The position numbers were made by a program, and so were the translations under genes. From Denticeps clupeoides (Eukaryota > Chordata > Actinopteri > Clupeiformes > Denticipitidae): a DNA stretch of 64,000 nt. Below are positions 1 through 9,382 of the stretch, piece by piece (positions within the stretch are counted from its first letter, which is position 1; each line of letters begins with the position of its first letter). The notes under the pieces were generated by a model. The model was not told where the DNA came from, ran no database searches, and was given only the letters and a program-made list of their open reading frames with translations. The DNA lies in the NCBI RefSeq assembly GCF_900700375.1, contig NW_021629815.1:62001-126000 (forward strand). Direction: 5' to 3'.

Positions 1-278
1 AAGCATCAAGCAGCTATGCAAGTGGCTGTCATTGCTTTGTTTCGTAAAACACAACACTGTCCATATTAATCCTGTAGAGTGCAATCAGTCTGCGCTCTGA
101 AGTGATCTTAAATGAAACACAAAAGGTCAAGCAAACTAGTTTTGTTTTTTGAAATCCTCTGGGCATTTTTCTTTCTTTATTATACAATGCAAAGCATCCT
201 AAACAATGCATATTATACAATGCAAAAACGTTGGGTCTTAGTTTGAGAATCTTTTTGAACCTATTGTGCCATATCCAA

Positions 279-351
279 GTTTCTGTAGTGTAGTGGTTAT
301 CACGTTCGCCTCACACGCGAAAGGTCCTCGGTTCGAAACCGGGCAGAAACA
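279..351 (+). tRNA. trnV: tRNA-Val (CAC)
   Basis: Reference copy, unit 1. A 73-nt cloverleaf: acceptor GTTTCTG/CAGAAAC (7 pairs), D arm GTGT..TCAC, anticodon stem TTCGC/GCGAA with loop CTCACAC giving anticodon CAC (reads GUG), variable AGGTC, T stem CTCGG/CCGGG with one T-G wobble, loop TTCGAAA, discriminator A. CCA is not encoded. A box TAGTGTAGTGG and B box GGTTCGAAACC form the internal Pol III promoter. It differs from the vertebrate CAC sequence I remember mainly by T-A pairs in place of C-G at the acceptor base. No intron. Confidence 0.97.
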
Positions 352-371
352 GCTTTTGTTTTTTTGTTTTG
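352..371 (+). terminator. Pol III terminators of the CAC genes (representative)
   Basis: A TTTT run starts 3 nt after the CAC gene and a TTTTTTT run follows, the usual RNA polymerase III stop. The AAC gene has TTTTT about 8 nt downstream (near 942). The TAC gene has a run of about ten T on its own strand within 4 nt (A run near 520..529). All three genes therefore have intact termination signals. Confidence 0.8.
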
Positions 372-433
372 CACAAGGAGGCTTAAGAAGGTATTTTGGA
401 TTTGAGTGATTGCAAATTGTAACAAAGTATGCT

Positions 434-461
434 GGTCTGGCTTTAAACTGGGCAGAAATGA
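434..461 (+). pseudogene. relic of a tRNA-Val 3' half (in every unit)
   Basis: Between the CAC and TAC genes lies a stretch resembling the 3' end of the valine tRNAs: a GGTC-like variable region, a decayed T arm reading CTTTAAA for TTCGAAA, then CTGGGCAGAAAT for CCGGGCAGAAAC. About 22 of 28 positions agree by eye. No 5' half is visible. It recurs at the same place in every unit, about 155 bp after the start of the CAC gene. I infer an old dead fourth tRNA copy that predates amplification; chance similarity is possible. Confidence 0.4.
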
Positions 462-531
462 CATCATGTTTTCTGAGTACATTGACAAGTTGTTTTTCCA
501 AAACTGTAAACAAAGACCAAAAAAAAAAGCA

Positions 532-604
532 TGTTTCTGCCCGGTTTCGAACCGAGGACCTCTCGCGTGTAAAGCGAATGTGATGACCACTACACTACAG
601 AAAC
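532..604 (-). tRNA. trnV: tRNA-Val (TAC)
   Basis: Reference copy, unit 1, on the opposite strand. A 73-nt cloverleaf with the same acceptor, D and T arms as the CAC gene; anticodon stem TTCGC/GCGAG with loop TTTACAC gives anticodon TAC (reads GUA). It differs from the CAC gene at only five positions, including anticodon base 34 and positions near 20, 26, 32 and 43. A and B boxes are intact. Its T-rich terminator is the A run just to its left. Human TAC genes, from memory, have a clearly different body, so this gene may derive from a CAC gene by anticodon change. Confidence 0.95.
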
Positions 605-860
605 TCACAAGCCCATTGTCTGTTGGAATCACGTTTACCAGGTGCTCGAAAAAATGTATCCTTGCCACACAACGAATCTTGTTTAATTGAATGACCTTGT
701 GCTAAGAATTTAATTCATTTGAAACAATGAACAATAAGCAAGTTACCTTTGTGGTTTATTTCATTTGGATATTTTTCTTTAAGGACTGGATATCTGAAGC
801 CCCAAACAAGTTTGATCTTGTTTTTACCAGTTCTATAGAGAACCTGTGCTGTCATGTCAG

Positions 861-933
861 GTTTCTGTGGTGTAGTGGTTATCACGTTCGCCTAACACGC
901 GAAAGGTCCTCGGTTCGATACCGAGCAGAAACA
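861..933 (+). tRNA. trnV: tRNA-Val (AAC)
   Basis: Reference copy, unit 1. A 73-nt cloverleaf; anticodon loop CTAACAC gives anticodon AAC, whose A34 is normally edited to inosine in eukaryotes to read GUU and GUC. It differs from the CAC gene at four positions: a G in the A-box region (TGTGGTGTAG), the anticodon, loop base TTCGATA, and CCGAG in the T stem, which turns the T-G wobble into a T-A pair. B box GGTTCGATACC is intact. Confidence 0.97.
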
Positions 934-1252
934 ATCCCTGTTTTTCTTTTGCATTATAATACTGACTCCCAGCAAAGCATCAAGCAGCTATGCAAGTGGC
1001 TGTCATTGCTTTGTTTCGTAAAACACAACACTGTCCATATTAATCCTGTAGAGTGCAATCAGTCTGCGCTCTGAAGTGATCTTAAATGAAACACAAAAGG
1101 TCAAGCAAACTAGTTTTGTTTTTTGAAATCCTCTGGGCATTTTTCTTTCTTTATTATAAAATGCAAAGCATCCTAAACAATGCATATTATACAATGCAAA
1201 AACGTTGGGTCTTAGTTTGAGAATCTTTTTGAACCTATTGTGCCATATCCAA
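934..1252. other. AAC-to-CAC intergenic spacer (representative)
   Basis: This 319-bp spacer recurs in every unit and holds no gene I can support. It starts with the T-rich terminator of the AAC gene. It contains several short ATGCAA/ATGCAT motifs (around 1160..1200) that resemble octamer sites, but I see no reason to call them functional. Small frames open here on - in most units, but they are repeat shadows. Confidence 0.7.
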
Positions 1253-1325
1253 GTTTCTGTAGTGTAGTGGTTATCACGTTCGCCTCACACGCGAAAGGTC
1301 CTCGGTTCGAAACCGGGCAGAAACA
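1253..1325 (+). tRNA. trnV: tRNA-Val (CAC)
   Basis: Unit 2; as 279..351. Confidence 0.96.
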
Positions 1326-1505
1326 GCTTTTGTTTTTTTGTTTTGCACAAGGAGGCTTAAGAAGGTATTTTGGATTTGAGTGATTGCAAATTGTAACAAA
1401 GTATGCTGGTCTGGCTTTAAACTGGGCAGAAATGACATCATGTTTTCTGAGTACATTGACAAGTTGTTTTTCCAAAACTGTAAACAAAGACCAAAAAAAA
1501 AAGCA

Positions 1506-1578
1506 TGTTTCTGCCCGGTTTCGAACCGAGGACCTCTCGCGTGTAAAGCGAATGTGATGACCACTACACTACAGAAAC
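1506..1578 (-). tRNA. trnV: tRNA-Val (TAC)
   Basis: Unit 2; as 532..604. Confidence 0.95.
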
Positions 1579-1832
1579 TCACAAGCCCATTGTCTGTTGG
1601 AATCACGTTTACCAGGTGCTCCAAAATGTATCCTTGCCACACAACGAATCTTGTTTAATTGTATGACCTTGTGCTAAGAATTTAATTCAATTGAAACAAT
1701 GAACAATAAGCAAGTTACCTTTGTGGTTTATTTCATTTGGATATTTTTCTTTAAGGACTGGATATCTGAGGCCCCAAACAAGTTTGATCTTGTTTTTACC
1801 AGTTCTATAGAGAACCTGTGCTGACATGTCAG

Positions 1833-1905
1833 GTTTCTGTGGTGTAGTGGTTATCACGTTCGCCTAACACGCGAAAGGTCCTCGGTTCGATACCGAGCAG
1901 AAACA
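1833..1905 (+). tRNA. trnV: tRNA-Val (AAC)
   Basis: Unit 2; gene as 861..933. The leader reads TGACATG instead of TGTCATG. Confidence 0.96.
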
Positions 1906-2224
1906 ATCCCTGTTTTTCTTTTGCATTATAATACTGACTCCCAGCAAAGCATCAAGCAGCTATGCAAGTGGCTGTCATTGCTTTGTTTCGTAAAACACAA
2001 CACTGTCCATATTAATCCTGTAGAGTGCAATCAGTCTGCGCTCTGAAGTGATCTTAAATGAAACACAAAAGGTCAAGCAAACTAGTTTTGTTTTTTGAAA
2101 TCCTCTGGGCATTTTTCTTTCTTTATTATAAAATGCAAAGCATTCTAAACAATGCATATTATACAATGCAAAAACGTTGGGTCTTAGTTTGAGAATCTTT
2201 TTGAACCTATTGTGCCATATCCAA

Positions 2225-2297
2225 GTTTCTGTAGTGTAGTGGTTATCACGTTCGCCTCACACGCGAAAGGTCCTCGGTTCGAAACCGGGCAGAAACA
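2225..2297 (+). tRNA. trnV: tRNA-Val (CAC)
   Basis: Unit 3; as 279..351. Confidence 0.96.
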
Positions 2298-2477
2298 GCT
2301 TTTGTTTTTTTGTTTTGCACAAGGAGGCTTAAGAAGGTATTTTGGATTTGAGTGATTGCAAATTGTAACAAAGTATGCTGGTCTGGCTTTAAACTGGGCA
2401 GAAATGACATCATGTTTTCTGAGTACATTGACAAGTTGTTTTTCCAAAACTGTAAACAAAGACCAAAAAAAAAAGCA

Positions 2478-2550
2478 TGTTTCTGCCCGGTTTCGAACCG
2501 AGGACCTCTCGCGTGTAAAGCGAATGTGATGACCACTACACTACAGAAAC
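2478..2550 (-). tRNA. trnV: tRNA-Val (TAC)
   Basis: Unit 3; as 532..604. Confidence 0.95.
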
Positions 2551-2804
2551 TCACAAGCCCATTGTCTGTTGGAATCACGTTTACCAGGTGCTCCAAAATG
2601 TATCCTTGCCACACAACGAATCTTGTTTAATTGTATGACCTTGTGCTAAGAATTTAATTCAATTGAAACAATGAACAATAAGCAAGTTACCTTTGTGGTT
2701 TATTTCATTTGGATATTTTTCTTTAAGGACTGGATATCTGAGGCCCCAAACAAGTTTGATCTTGTTTTTACCAGTTCTATAGAGAACCTGTGCTGTCATG
2801 TCAG

Positions 2805-2877
2805 GTTTCTGTGGTGTAGTGGTTATCACGTTCGCCTAACACGCGAAAGGTCCTCGGTTCGATACCGAGCAGAAACA
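2805..2877 (+). tRNA. trnV: tRNA-Val (AAC)
   Basis: Unit 3; as 861..933. Confidence 0.96.
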
Positions 2878-3195
2878 ATCCCTGTTTTTCTTTGCATTAT
2901 AATACTGACTCCCAGCAAAGCATCAAGCAGCTATGCAAGTGGCTGTCATTGCTTTGTTTCGTAAAACACAACACTGTCCATATTAATCCTGTAGAGTGCA
3001 ATCAGTCTGCGCTCTGAAGTGATCTTAAATGAAACACAAAAGGTCAAGCAAACTAGTTTTGTTTTTTGAAATCCTCTGGGCATTTTTCTTTCTTTATTAT
3101 AAAATGCAAAGCATCCTAAACAATGCATATTATACAATGCAAAAACGTTGGGTCTTAGTTTGAGAATCTTTTTGAACCTATTGTGCCATATCCAA

Positions 3196-3268
3196 GTTTC
3201 TGTAGTGTAGTGGTTATCACGTTCGCCTCACACGCGAAAGGTCCTCGGTTCGAAACCGGGCAGAAACA
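3196..3268 (+). tRNA. trnV: tRNA-Val (CAC)
   Basis: Unit 4; as 279..351. Confidence 0.96.
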
Positions 3269-3448
3269 GCTTTTGTTTTTTTGTTTTGCACAAGGAGGCT
3301 TAAGAAGGTATTTTGGATTTGAGTGATTGCAAATTGTAACAAAGTATGCTGGTCTGGCTTTAAACTGGGCAGAAATGACATCATGTTTTCTGAGTACATT
3401 GACAAGTTGTTTTTCCAAAACTGTAAACAAAGACCAAAAAAAAAAGCA

Positions 3449-3521
3449 TGTTTCTGCCCGGTTTCGAACCGAGGACCTCTCGCGTGTAAAGCGAATGTGA
3501 TGACCACTACACTACAGAAAC
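3449..3521 (-). tRNA. trnV: tRNA-Val (TAC)
   Basis: Unit 4; as 532..604. Confidence 0.95.
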
Positions 3522-3775
3522 TCACAAGCCCATTGTCTGTTGGAATCACGTTTACCAGGTGCTCCAAAATGTATCCTTGCCACACAACGAATCTTGTTTA
3601 ATTGTATGACCTTGTGCTAAGAATTTAATTCAATTGAAACAATGAACAATAAGCAAGTTTCCTTTGTGGTTTATTTCATTTGGATATTTTTCTTTAAGGA
3701 CTGGATATCTGAGGCCCCAAACAAGTTTGATCTTGTTTTTACCAGTTCTATAGAGAACCTGTGCTGTCATGTCAG

Positions 3776-3848
3776 GTTTCTGTGGTGTAGTGGTTATCAC
3801 GTTCGCCTAACACGCGAAAGGTCCTCGGTTCGATACCGAGCAGAAACA
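3776..3848 (+). tRNA. trnV: tRNA-Val (AAC)
   Basis: Unit 4; as 861..933. Confidence 0.96.
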
Positions 3849-4168
3849 ATCCCTGTTTTTCTTTTGCATTATAAAACTGACTCCCAGCAAAGCATCAAGC
3901 AGCTATGCAAGTGGCTGTCATTGCTTTGTTTCGTAAAACACAACACTGTCCATATTAATCCTGTAGAGTGCAATCAGTCTGCGCTCTGAAGTGATCTTAA
4001 ATGAAACACAAAAGGTCAAGCAAACTAGATTTGTTTATTTGAAATCCTCTGGGCATTTTTCTTTCTTTATTATAAAATGCAAAGCATCCTAAACAATGCA
4101 TATTATACAATGCAAAAACGTTGGGTCTTAGTTTGAGAATCTTTTTGAACCTATTGTGCCATATCCAA

Positions 4169-4241
4169 GTTTCTGTAGTGTAGTGGTTATCACGTTCGCC
4201 TCACACGCGAAAGGTCCTCGGTTCGAAACCGGGCAGAAACA
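4169..4241 (+). tRNA. trnV: tRNA-Val (CAC)
   Basis: Unit 5; as 279..351. Confidence 0.96.
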
Positions 4242-4422
4242 GCTTTTGTTTTTTTGTTTTGCACAAGGAGGCTTAAGAAGGTATTTTGGATTTGAGTGAT
4301 TGCAAATTGTAACAAAGTATGCTGGTCTGGCTTTAAACTGGGCAGAAATGACATCATGTTTTCTGAGTACATTGACAAGTTGTTTTTCCAAAACTGTAAA
4401 CAAAGACCAAAAAAAAAAAGCA

Positions 4423-4495
4423 TGTTTCTGCCCGGTTTCGGACGAAGGACCTCTCGTGTGTAAAGCGAATGTGATGACCACTACACTACAGAAAC
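4423..4495 (-). tRNA. trnV: tRNA-Val (TAC), decayed variant
   Basis: Unit 5. T stem CTTCG leaves a C-C mismatch with CCGGG, the T loop has T55 changed to C, and the anticodon stem has a C31-A39 mismatch. The B box is damaged, so activity is doubtful. The same variant is at 41766 and, more decayed, at 45654. Confidence 0.7.
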
Positions 4496-4750
4496 TCACA
4501 AGCCCATTGTCTGTTGGAATCACATTTACCAGGTGCTCCAAAATGTATCCTTGCCACACAACGAATCTTGTTTAATTGTATGACCTTGTGCTAAGAATTT
4601 AATTCAATTGAAACAATGAACAATAAGCAAGTTTCCTTTGTGGTTTATTTCATTTGGATATTTTTCTTTAAGGACTGGATATCTGAGGCCCCAAACAAGT
4701 TTGATCTTGTTTTTACCAGTTCTATAGAGAAACTGTGCTGTACATGTCAG

Positions 4751-4823
4751 GTTTCTGTGGTGTAGTGGTTATCACGTTCGCCTAACACGCGAAAGGTCCT
4801 CGGTTCGATACCGAGCAGAAACA
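4751..4823 (+). tRNA. trnV: tRNA-Val (AAC)
   Basis: Unit 5; gene as 861..933, with leader TGTACATG. Confidence 0.96.
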
Positions 4824-5142
4824 ATCCCTGTTTTTCTTTTGCATTATAATACTGACTCCCAGCAAAGCATCAAGCAGCTATGCAAGTGGCTGTCATTGCT
4901 TTGTTTCGTAAAACACAACACTGTCCATATTAATCCTGTAGAGTGCAATCAGTCTGCGCTCTGAAGTGATCTTAAATGAAACACAAAAGGTCAAGCAAAC
5001 TAGTTTTGTTTTTTGAAATCCTCTGGGCATTTTTCTTTCTTTATTATAAAATGCAAAGCATCCTAAACAATGCATATTATACAATGCAAAAACGTTGGGT
5101 CTTAGTTTGAGAATCTTTTTGAACGTATTGTGCCATATCCAA

Positions 5143-5215
5143 GTTTCTGTAGTGTAGTGGTTATCACGTTCGCCTCACACGCGAAAGGTCCTCGGTTCGA
5201 AACCGGGCAGAAAGA
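5143..5215 (+). tRNA. trnV: tRNA-Val (CAC), acceptor variant
   Basis: Unit 6. Position 72 is G instead of C, so the terminal G1-C72 pair is lost. The rest is as 279..351. Confidence 0.88.
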
Positions 5216-5395
5216 GCTTTTGTTTTTTTGTTTTGCACAAGGAGGCTTAAGAAGATATTTTGGTTTTGAGTGATTGCAAATTGTAACAAAGTATGCTGGT
5301 CTGGCTTTAAACTGGGCAGAAATGACATCATGTTTTCTGAGTACATTGACAAGTTGTTTTTCCAAAACTGTAAACAAAGACCAAAAAAAAAAGCA

Positions 5396-5468
5396 TGTTT
5401 CTGCCCGGTTTCGAACCGAGGACCTCTCGCGTGTAAAGCGAATGTGATGACCACTACACTACAGAAAC
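5396..5468 (-). tRNA. trnV: tRNA-Val (TAC)
   Basis: Unit 6; as 532..604. Confidence 0.95.
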
Positions 5469-5723
5469 TCACAAGCCCATTGTCTGTTGGAATCACGTTT
5501 ACCAGGTGCTCCAAAATGTATCCTTGCCACACAACGAATCTTGTTTAATTGTATGACCTTGTGCTAAGAATTTAATTCAATTGAAACAATGAACAATAAG
5601 CAAGTTTCCTTTGTGGTTTATTTCATTTGGATATTTTTCTTTAAGGACTGGATATCTGAGGCCCCAAACAAGTTTGATCTTGTTTTTACCAGTTCTATAG
5701 AGAACCTGTCCTGTACATGTCAG

Positions 5724-5796
5724 GTTTCTGTGGTGTAGTGGTTATCACGTTCGCCTAACACGCGAAAGGTCCTCGGTTTGATACCGAGCAGAAACA
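5724..5796 (+). tRNA. trnV: tRNA-Val (AAC), T-loop variant
   Basis: Unit 6. The T loop reads TTTGATA: C56, which pairs with the D-loop G in the tertiary fold and is a core B-box base, is T. Probably weak or inactive. Confidence 0.8.
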
Positions 5797-6114
5797 ATCC
5801 CTGTTTTTCTTTTGCATTATAATACTGACTCCCAGCAAAGCATCAAGCAGCTATGCAAGTGGCTGTCATTGCTTTGTTTCGTAAAACACAACACTGTCCA
5901 TATTAATCCTGTAGAGTGCAATCAGTCTGCGCTCTGAAGTGATCTTAAATGAAACACAAAAGGTCAAGCAAACTAGTTTGTTTTTTGAAATCCTCTGGGC
6001 ATTTTTCTTTCTTTATTATAAAATGCAATGCATCCTAAACAATGCATATTATACAATGCAAAAACGTTGGGTCTTAGTTTGAGAATCTTTTTGAACGTAT
6101 TGTGCCATATCCAA

Positions 6115-6187
6115 GTTTCTGTAGTGTAGTGGTTATCACGTTCGCCTCACACGCGAAAGGTCCTCGGTTCGAAACCGGGCAGAAACA
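6115..6187 (+). tRNA. trnV: tRNA-Val (CAC)
   Basis: Unit 7; as 279..351. Confidence 0.96.
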
Positions 6188-6367
6188 GCTTTTGTTTTTT
6201 TGTTTTGCACAAGGAGGCTTAAGAAGGTATTTTGGATTTGAGTGATTGCAAATTGTAACAAAGTATGCTGGTCTGGCTTTAAACTGGGCAGAAATGACAT
6301 CATGTTTTCTGAGTACATTGACAAGTTGTTTTTCCAAAACTGTAAACAAAGACCAAAAAAAAAAGCA

Positions 6368-6440
6368 TGTTTCTGCCCGGTTTCGAACCGAGGACCTCTC
6401 GCGTGTAAAGCGAATGTGATGACCACTACACTACAGAAAC
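6368..6440 (-). tRNA. trnV: tRNA-Val (TAC)
   Basis: Unit 7; as 532..604. Confidence 0.95.
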
Positions 6441-6694
6441 TCACAAGTCCATTGTCGGTTGGAATCACGTTTACTAGGTGCTCCAAAATGTATCCTTGCC
6501 ACACAACGAATCTTGTTTAATTGTATGACCTTGTGCTAAGAATTTAATTCAATTGAAACAATGAACAATAAGCAAGTTACCTTTGTGGTTTATTTCATTT
6601 GGATATTTTTCTTTAAGGACTGGATATCTGAGGCCCCAAACAAGTTTGATCTTGTTTTTACCAGTTCTATAGAGAACCTGTGCTGTCATGTCAG

Positions 6695-6767
6695 GTTTCT
6701 GTGGTGTAGTGGTTATCACGTTCGCCTAACACGCGAAAGGTCCTCGGTTCGATACCGAGCAGAAACA
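6695..6767 (+). tRNA. trnV: tRNA-Val (AAC)
   Basis: Unit 7; as 861..933. Confidence 0.96.
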
Positions 6768-7086
6768 ATCCCTGTTTTTCTTTTGCATTATAATACTGAC
6801 TCCCAGCAAAGCATCAAGCAGCTATGCAAGTGGCTGTCATTGCTTTGTTTCGTAAAACACAACACTGTCCATATTAATCCTGTAGAGTGCAATCAGTCTG
6901 CGCTCTGAAGTGATCTTAAATGAAACACAAAAGGTCAAGCAAACTAGTTTTGTTTTTTGAAATCCTCTGGGCATTTTTCTTTCTTTATTATAAAATGCAA
7001 AGCATCCTAAACAATGCATATTATACAATGCAAAAACGTTGGGTCTTAGTTTGAGAATCTTTTTGAACCTATTGTGCCATATCCAA

Positions 7087-7159
7087 GTTTCTGTAGTGTA
7101 GTGGTTATCACGTTCGCCTCACACGCGAAAGGTCCTCGGTTCGAAACCGGGCAGAAACA
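7087..7159 (+). tRNA. trnV: tRNA-Val (CAC)
   Basis: Unit 8; as 279..351. Confidence 0.96.
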
Positions 7160-7339
7160 GCTTTTGTTTTTTTGTTTTGCACAAGGAGGCTTAAGAAGGT
7201 ATTTTGGATTTGAGTGATTGCAAATTGTAACAAAGTATGCTGGTCTGGCTTTAAACTGGGCAGAAATGACATCATGTTTTCTGAGTACATTGACAAGTTG
7301 TTTTTCCAAAACTGTAAACAAAGACCAAAAAAAAAAGCA

Positions 7340-7412
7340 TGTTTCTGCCCGGTTTCGAACCGAGGACCTCTCGCGTGTAAAGCGAATGTGATGACCACTA
7401 CACTACAGAAAC
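7340..7412 (-). tRNA. trnV: tRNA-Val (TAC)
   Basis: Unit 8; as 532..604. Confidence 0.95.
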
Positions 7413-7666
7413 TCACAAGCCCATTGTCTGTTGGAATCACGTTTACCAGGTGCTCCAAAATGTATCCTTGCCACACAACGAATTTTGTTTAATTGTATGA
7501 CCTTGTGCTAAGAATTTAATTCAATTGAAACAATGAACAATAAGCAAGTTTCCTTTGTGGTTTATTTCATTTGGATATTTTTCTTTAAGGACTGGATATC
7601 TGAGGCCCCAAACAAGTTTGATCTTGTTTTTACCAGTTCTATAGAGAACCTGTGCTGACATGTCAG

Positions 7667-7739
7667 GTTTCTGTGGTGTAGTGGTTATCACGTTCGCCTA
7701 ACACGCGAAAGGTCCTCGGTTCGATACCGAGCAGAAACA
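7667..7739 (+). tRNA. trnV: tRNA-Val (AAC)
   Basis: Unit 8; gene as 861..933, with leader TGACATG. Confidence 0.96.
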
Positions 7740-8059
7740 ATCCCTGTTTTTCTTTTGCATTATAATACTGACTCCCAGCAAAGCATCAAGCAGCTATGCA
7801 AGTGGCTGTCATTGCTTTGTTTCGTAAAACACAACACTGTCCATATTAATCCTGTAGAGTGCAATCAGTCTGCGCTCTGAAGTGATCTTAAATGAAACAC
7901 AAAAGGTCAAGCAAACTAGTTTTGTTTTTTGAAATCCTCTGGGCATTTTTCTTTCTTTATTATAAAATGCAAAGCATCCTAAACAATGCATATTATACAA
8001 TGCAAAAACGTTGGGTCTTAGTTTGAGAATCTTTTTGAACCGTATTGTGCCATATCCAA

Positions 8060-8132
8060 GTTTCTGTAGTGTAGTGGTTATCACGTTCGCCTCACACGCG
8101 AAAGGTCCTCGGTTCGAAACCGGGCAGAAACA
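8060..8132 (+). tRNA. trnV: tRNA-Val (CAC)
   Basis: Unit 9; as 279..351. Confidence 0.96.
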
Positions 8133-8312
8133 GCTTTTGTTTTTTTGTTTTGCACAAGGAGGCTTAAGAAGGTATTTTGGATTTGAGTGATTGCAAATTG
8201 TAACAAAGTATGCTGGTCTGGCTTTAAACTGGGCAGAAATGACATCATGTTTTCTGAGTACATTGACAAGTTGTTTTTCCAAAACTGTAAACAAAGACCA
8301 AAAAAAAAAGCA

Positions 8313-8385
8313 TGTTTCTGCCCGGTTTCTGACCGAGGACCTCTCTCGTGTAAAGCGAATGTGATGACCACTACACTACAGAAAC
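8313..8385 (-). tRNA. trnV: tRNA-Val (TAC), decayed variant
   Basis: Unit 9. The T loop reads TCAGAAA instead of TTCGAAA, which removes the B-box core, and the anticodon stem reads GAGAG with a G30-A40 mismatch. Probably inactive. Confidence 0.7.
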
Positions 8386-8639
8386 TCACAAGCCCATTGT
8401 CTGTTGGAATCAAATTTACCAGGTGCTCCAAAATGTATCCTTGCCACACAACGAATCTTGTTTAATTGTATGACCTTGTGCTAAGAATTTAATTCAATTG
8501 AAACAATGAACAATAAGCAAGTTTCCTTTGTGGTTTATTTCATTTGGATATTTTTCTTTAAGGACTGGATATCTGAGGCCCCAAACAAGTTTGATCTTGT
8601 TTTTACTAGTTCTATAGAGAACCTGTGCTGACAAGTCAG

Positions 8640-8711
8640 GTTTCTGTGGTGTAGTGGTTATCACGTTCGCCTAACACTCGAATTTCCTCGGTTCGATACC
8701 GAGCAGAAACA
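8640..8711 (+). tRNA. trnV: tRNA-Val (AAC), 72-nt variable-region variant
   Basis: Unit 9. The 3' anticodon stem reads TCGAA, giving a C-T mismatch next to the loop, and the variable region is TTTC in place of AGGTC, one base shorter. The same haplotype occurs at 48724 and 50499, 40 kb away. Confidence 0.75.
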
Positions 8712-9031
8712 ACCCCTGTTTTTCTTTTGCATTAACAAAACTGACTCCCAGCAAAGCATCAAGCAGCTATGCAAGTGGCTGTCATTGCTTTGTTTCGTAA
8801 AACACAACACTGTCCATATTAATCCTGTAGAGTGCAATCAGTCTGCGCTCTGAAGTGATTTTAAATGAAACACAAAAGGTCAAGCAAACTAGTTTTGTTT
8901 TTTGAAATCCTCTGGGCATTTTTCTTTCTTTATTATAAAATGCAAAGCATCCTAAACAATGCATATTATACAATGCAAAAACGTTGGGTCTTAGTTTGAG
9001 AATCTTTTTGAACGTATTGTGCCATATCCAA

Positions 9032-9041
9032 GTTTCTGTAG
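9032..9041 (+). pseudogene. 10-nt fragment of a tRNA-Val (CAC) at a deletion junction
   Basis: Only GTTTCTGTAG of the CAC gene remains. It is joined at a 2-bp AG overlap to the spacer that normally follows an AAC gene. One unit has lost about 680 bp, including the rest of this gene and its TAC and AAC partners. Confidence 0.85.
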
Positions 9042-9309
9042 CAGCTATGCAAGTGGCTGTCATTGCTTTGTTTCGTAAAACACAACACTGTCCATATTAA
9101 TCCTGTAGAGTGCAATCAGTCTGCGCTCTGAAGTGATCTTAAATGAAACACAAAAGGTCAAGCAAACTAGATTTGTTTATTTAAATTTTCTGGGCATTTT
9201 TCTTTCTTTATTATACAATGCAAAGCATCCTAAACAATGCATATTACACAATGCAAAAACGTTGGGTCTTAGTTTGAGAATCTTTTTGAACGTATTGTGC
9301 CATATCCAA

Positions 9310-9382
9310 GTTTCTGTAGTGTAGTGGTTATCACGTTCGCCTCACACGCGAAAGGTCCTCGGTTCGAAACCGGGCAGAAACA
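9310..9382 (+). tRNA. trnV: tRNA-Val (CAC)
   Basis: Unit 10; as 279..351. The left spacer carries an A/T-rich variant shared with unit 14. Confidence 0.96.

Noticed and set aside
279-351. tRNA-derived SINE
   Set aside because: Genes are intact full cloverleafs with their own terminators, with no SINE body, tail or flanking target duplications, and they repeat in strict tandem.
238-690. Open frames of 60-161 codons repeated in every tRNA unit
   Set aside because: They run through tRNA genes and spacers on both strands, overlap each other, and their lengths shift with single-base changes in A runs. They are by-products of near-identical repeats.
934-1252. Octamer/enhancer cluster in the tRNA spacer
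   Set aside because: ATGCAA/ATGCAT motifs are common in AT-rich DNA, and nothing nearby is a Pol II gene.
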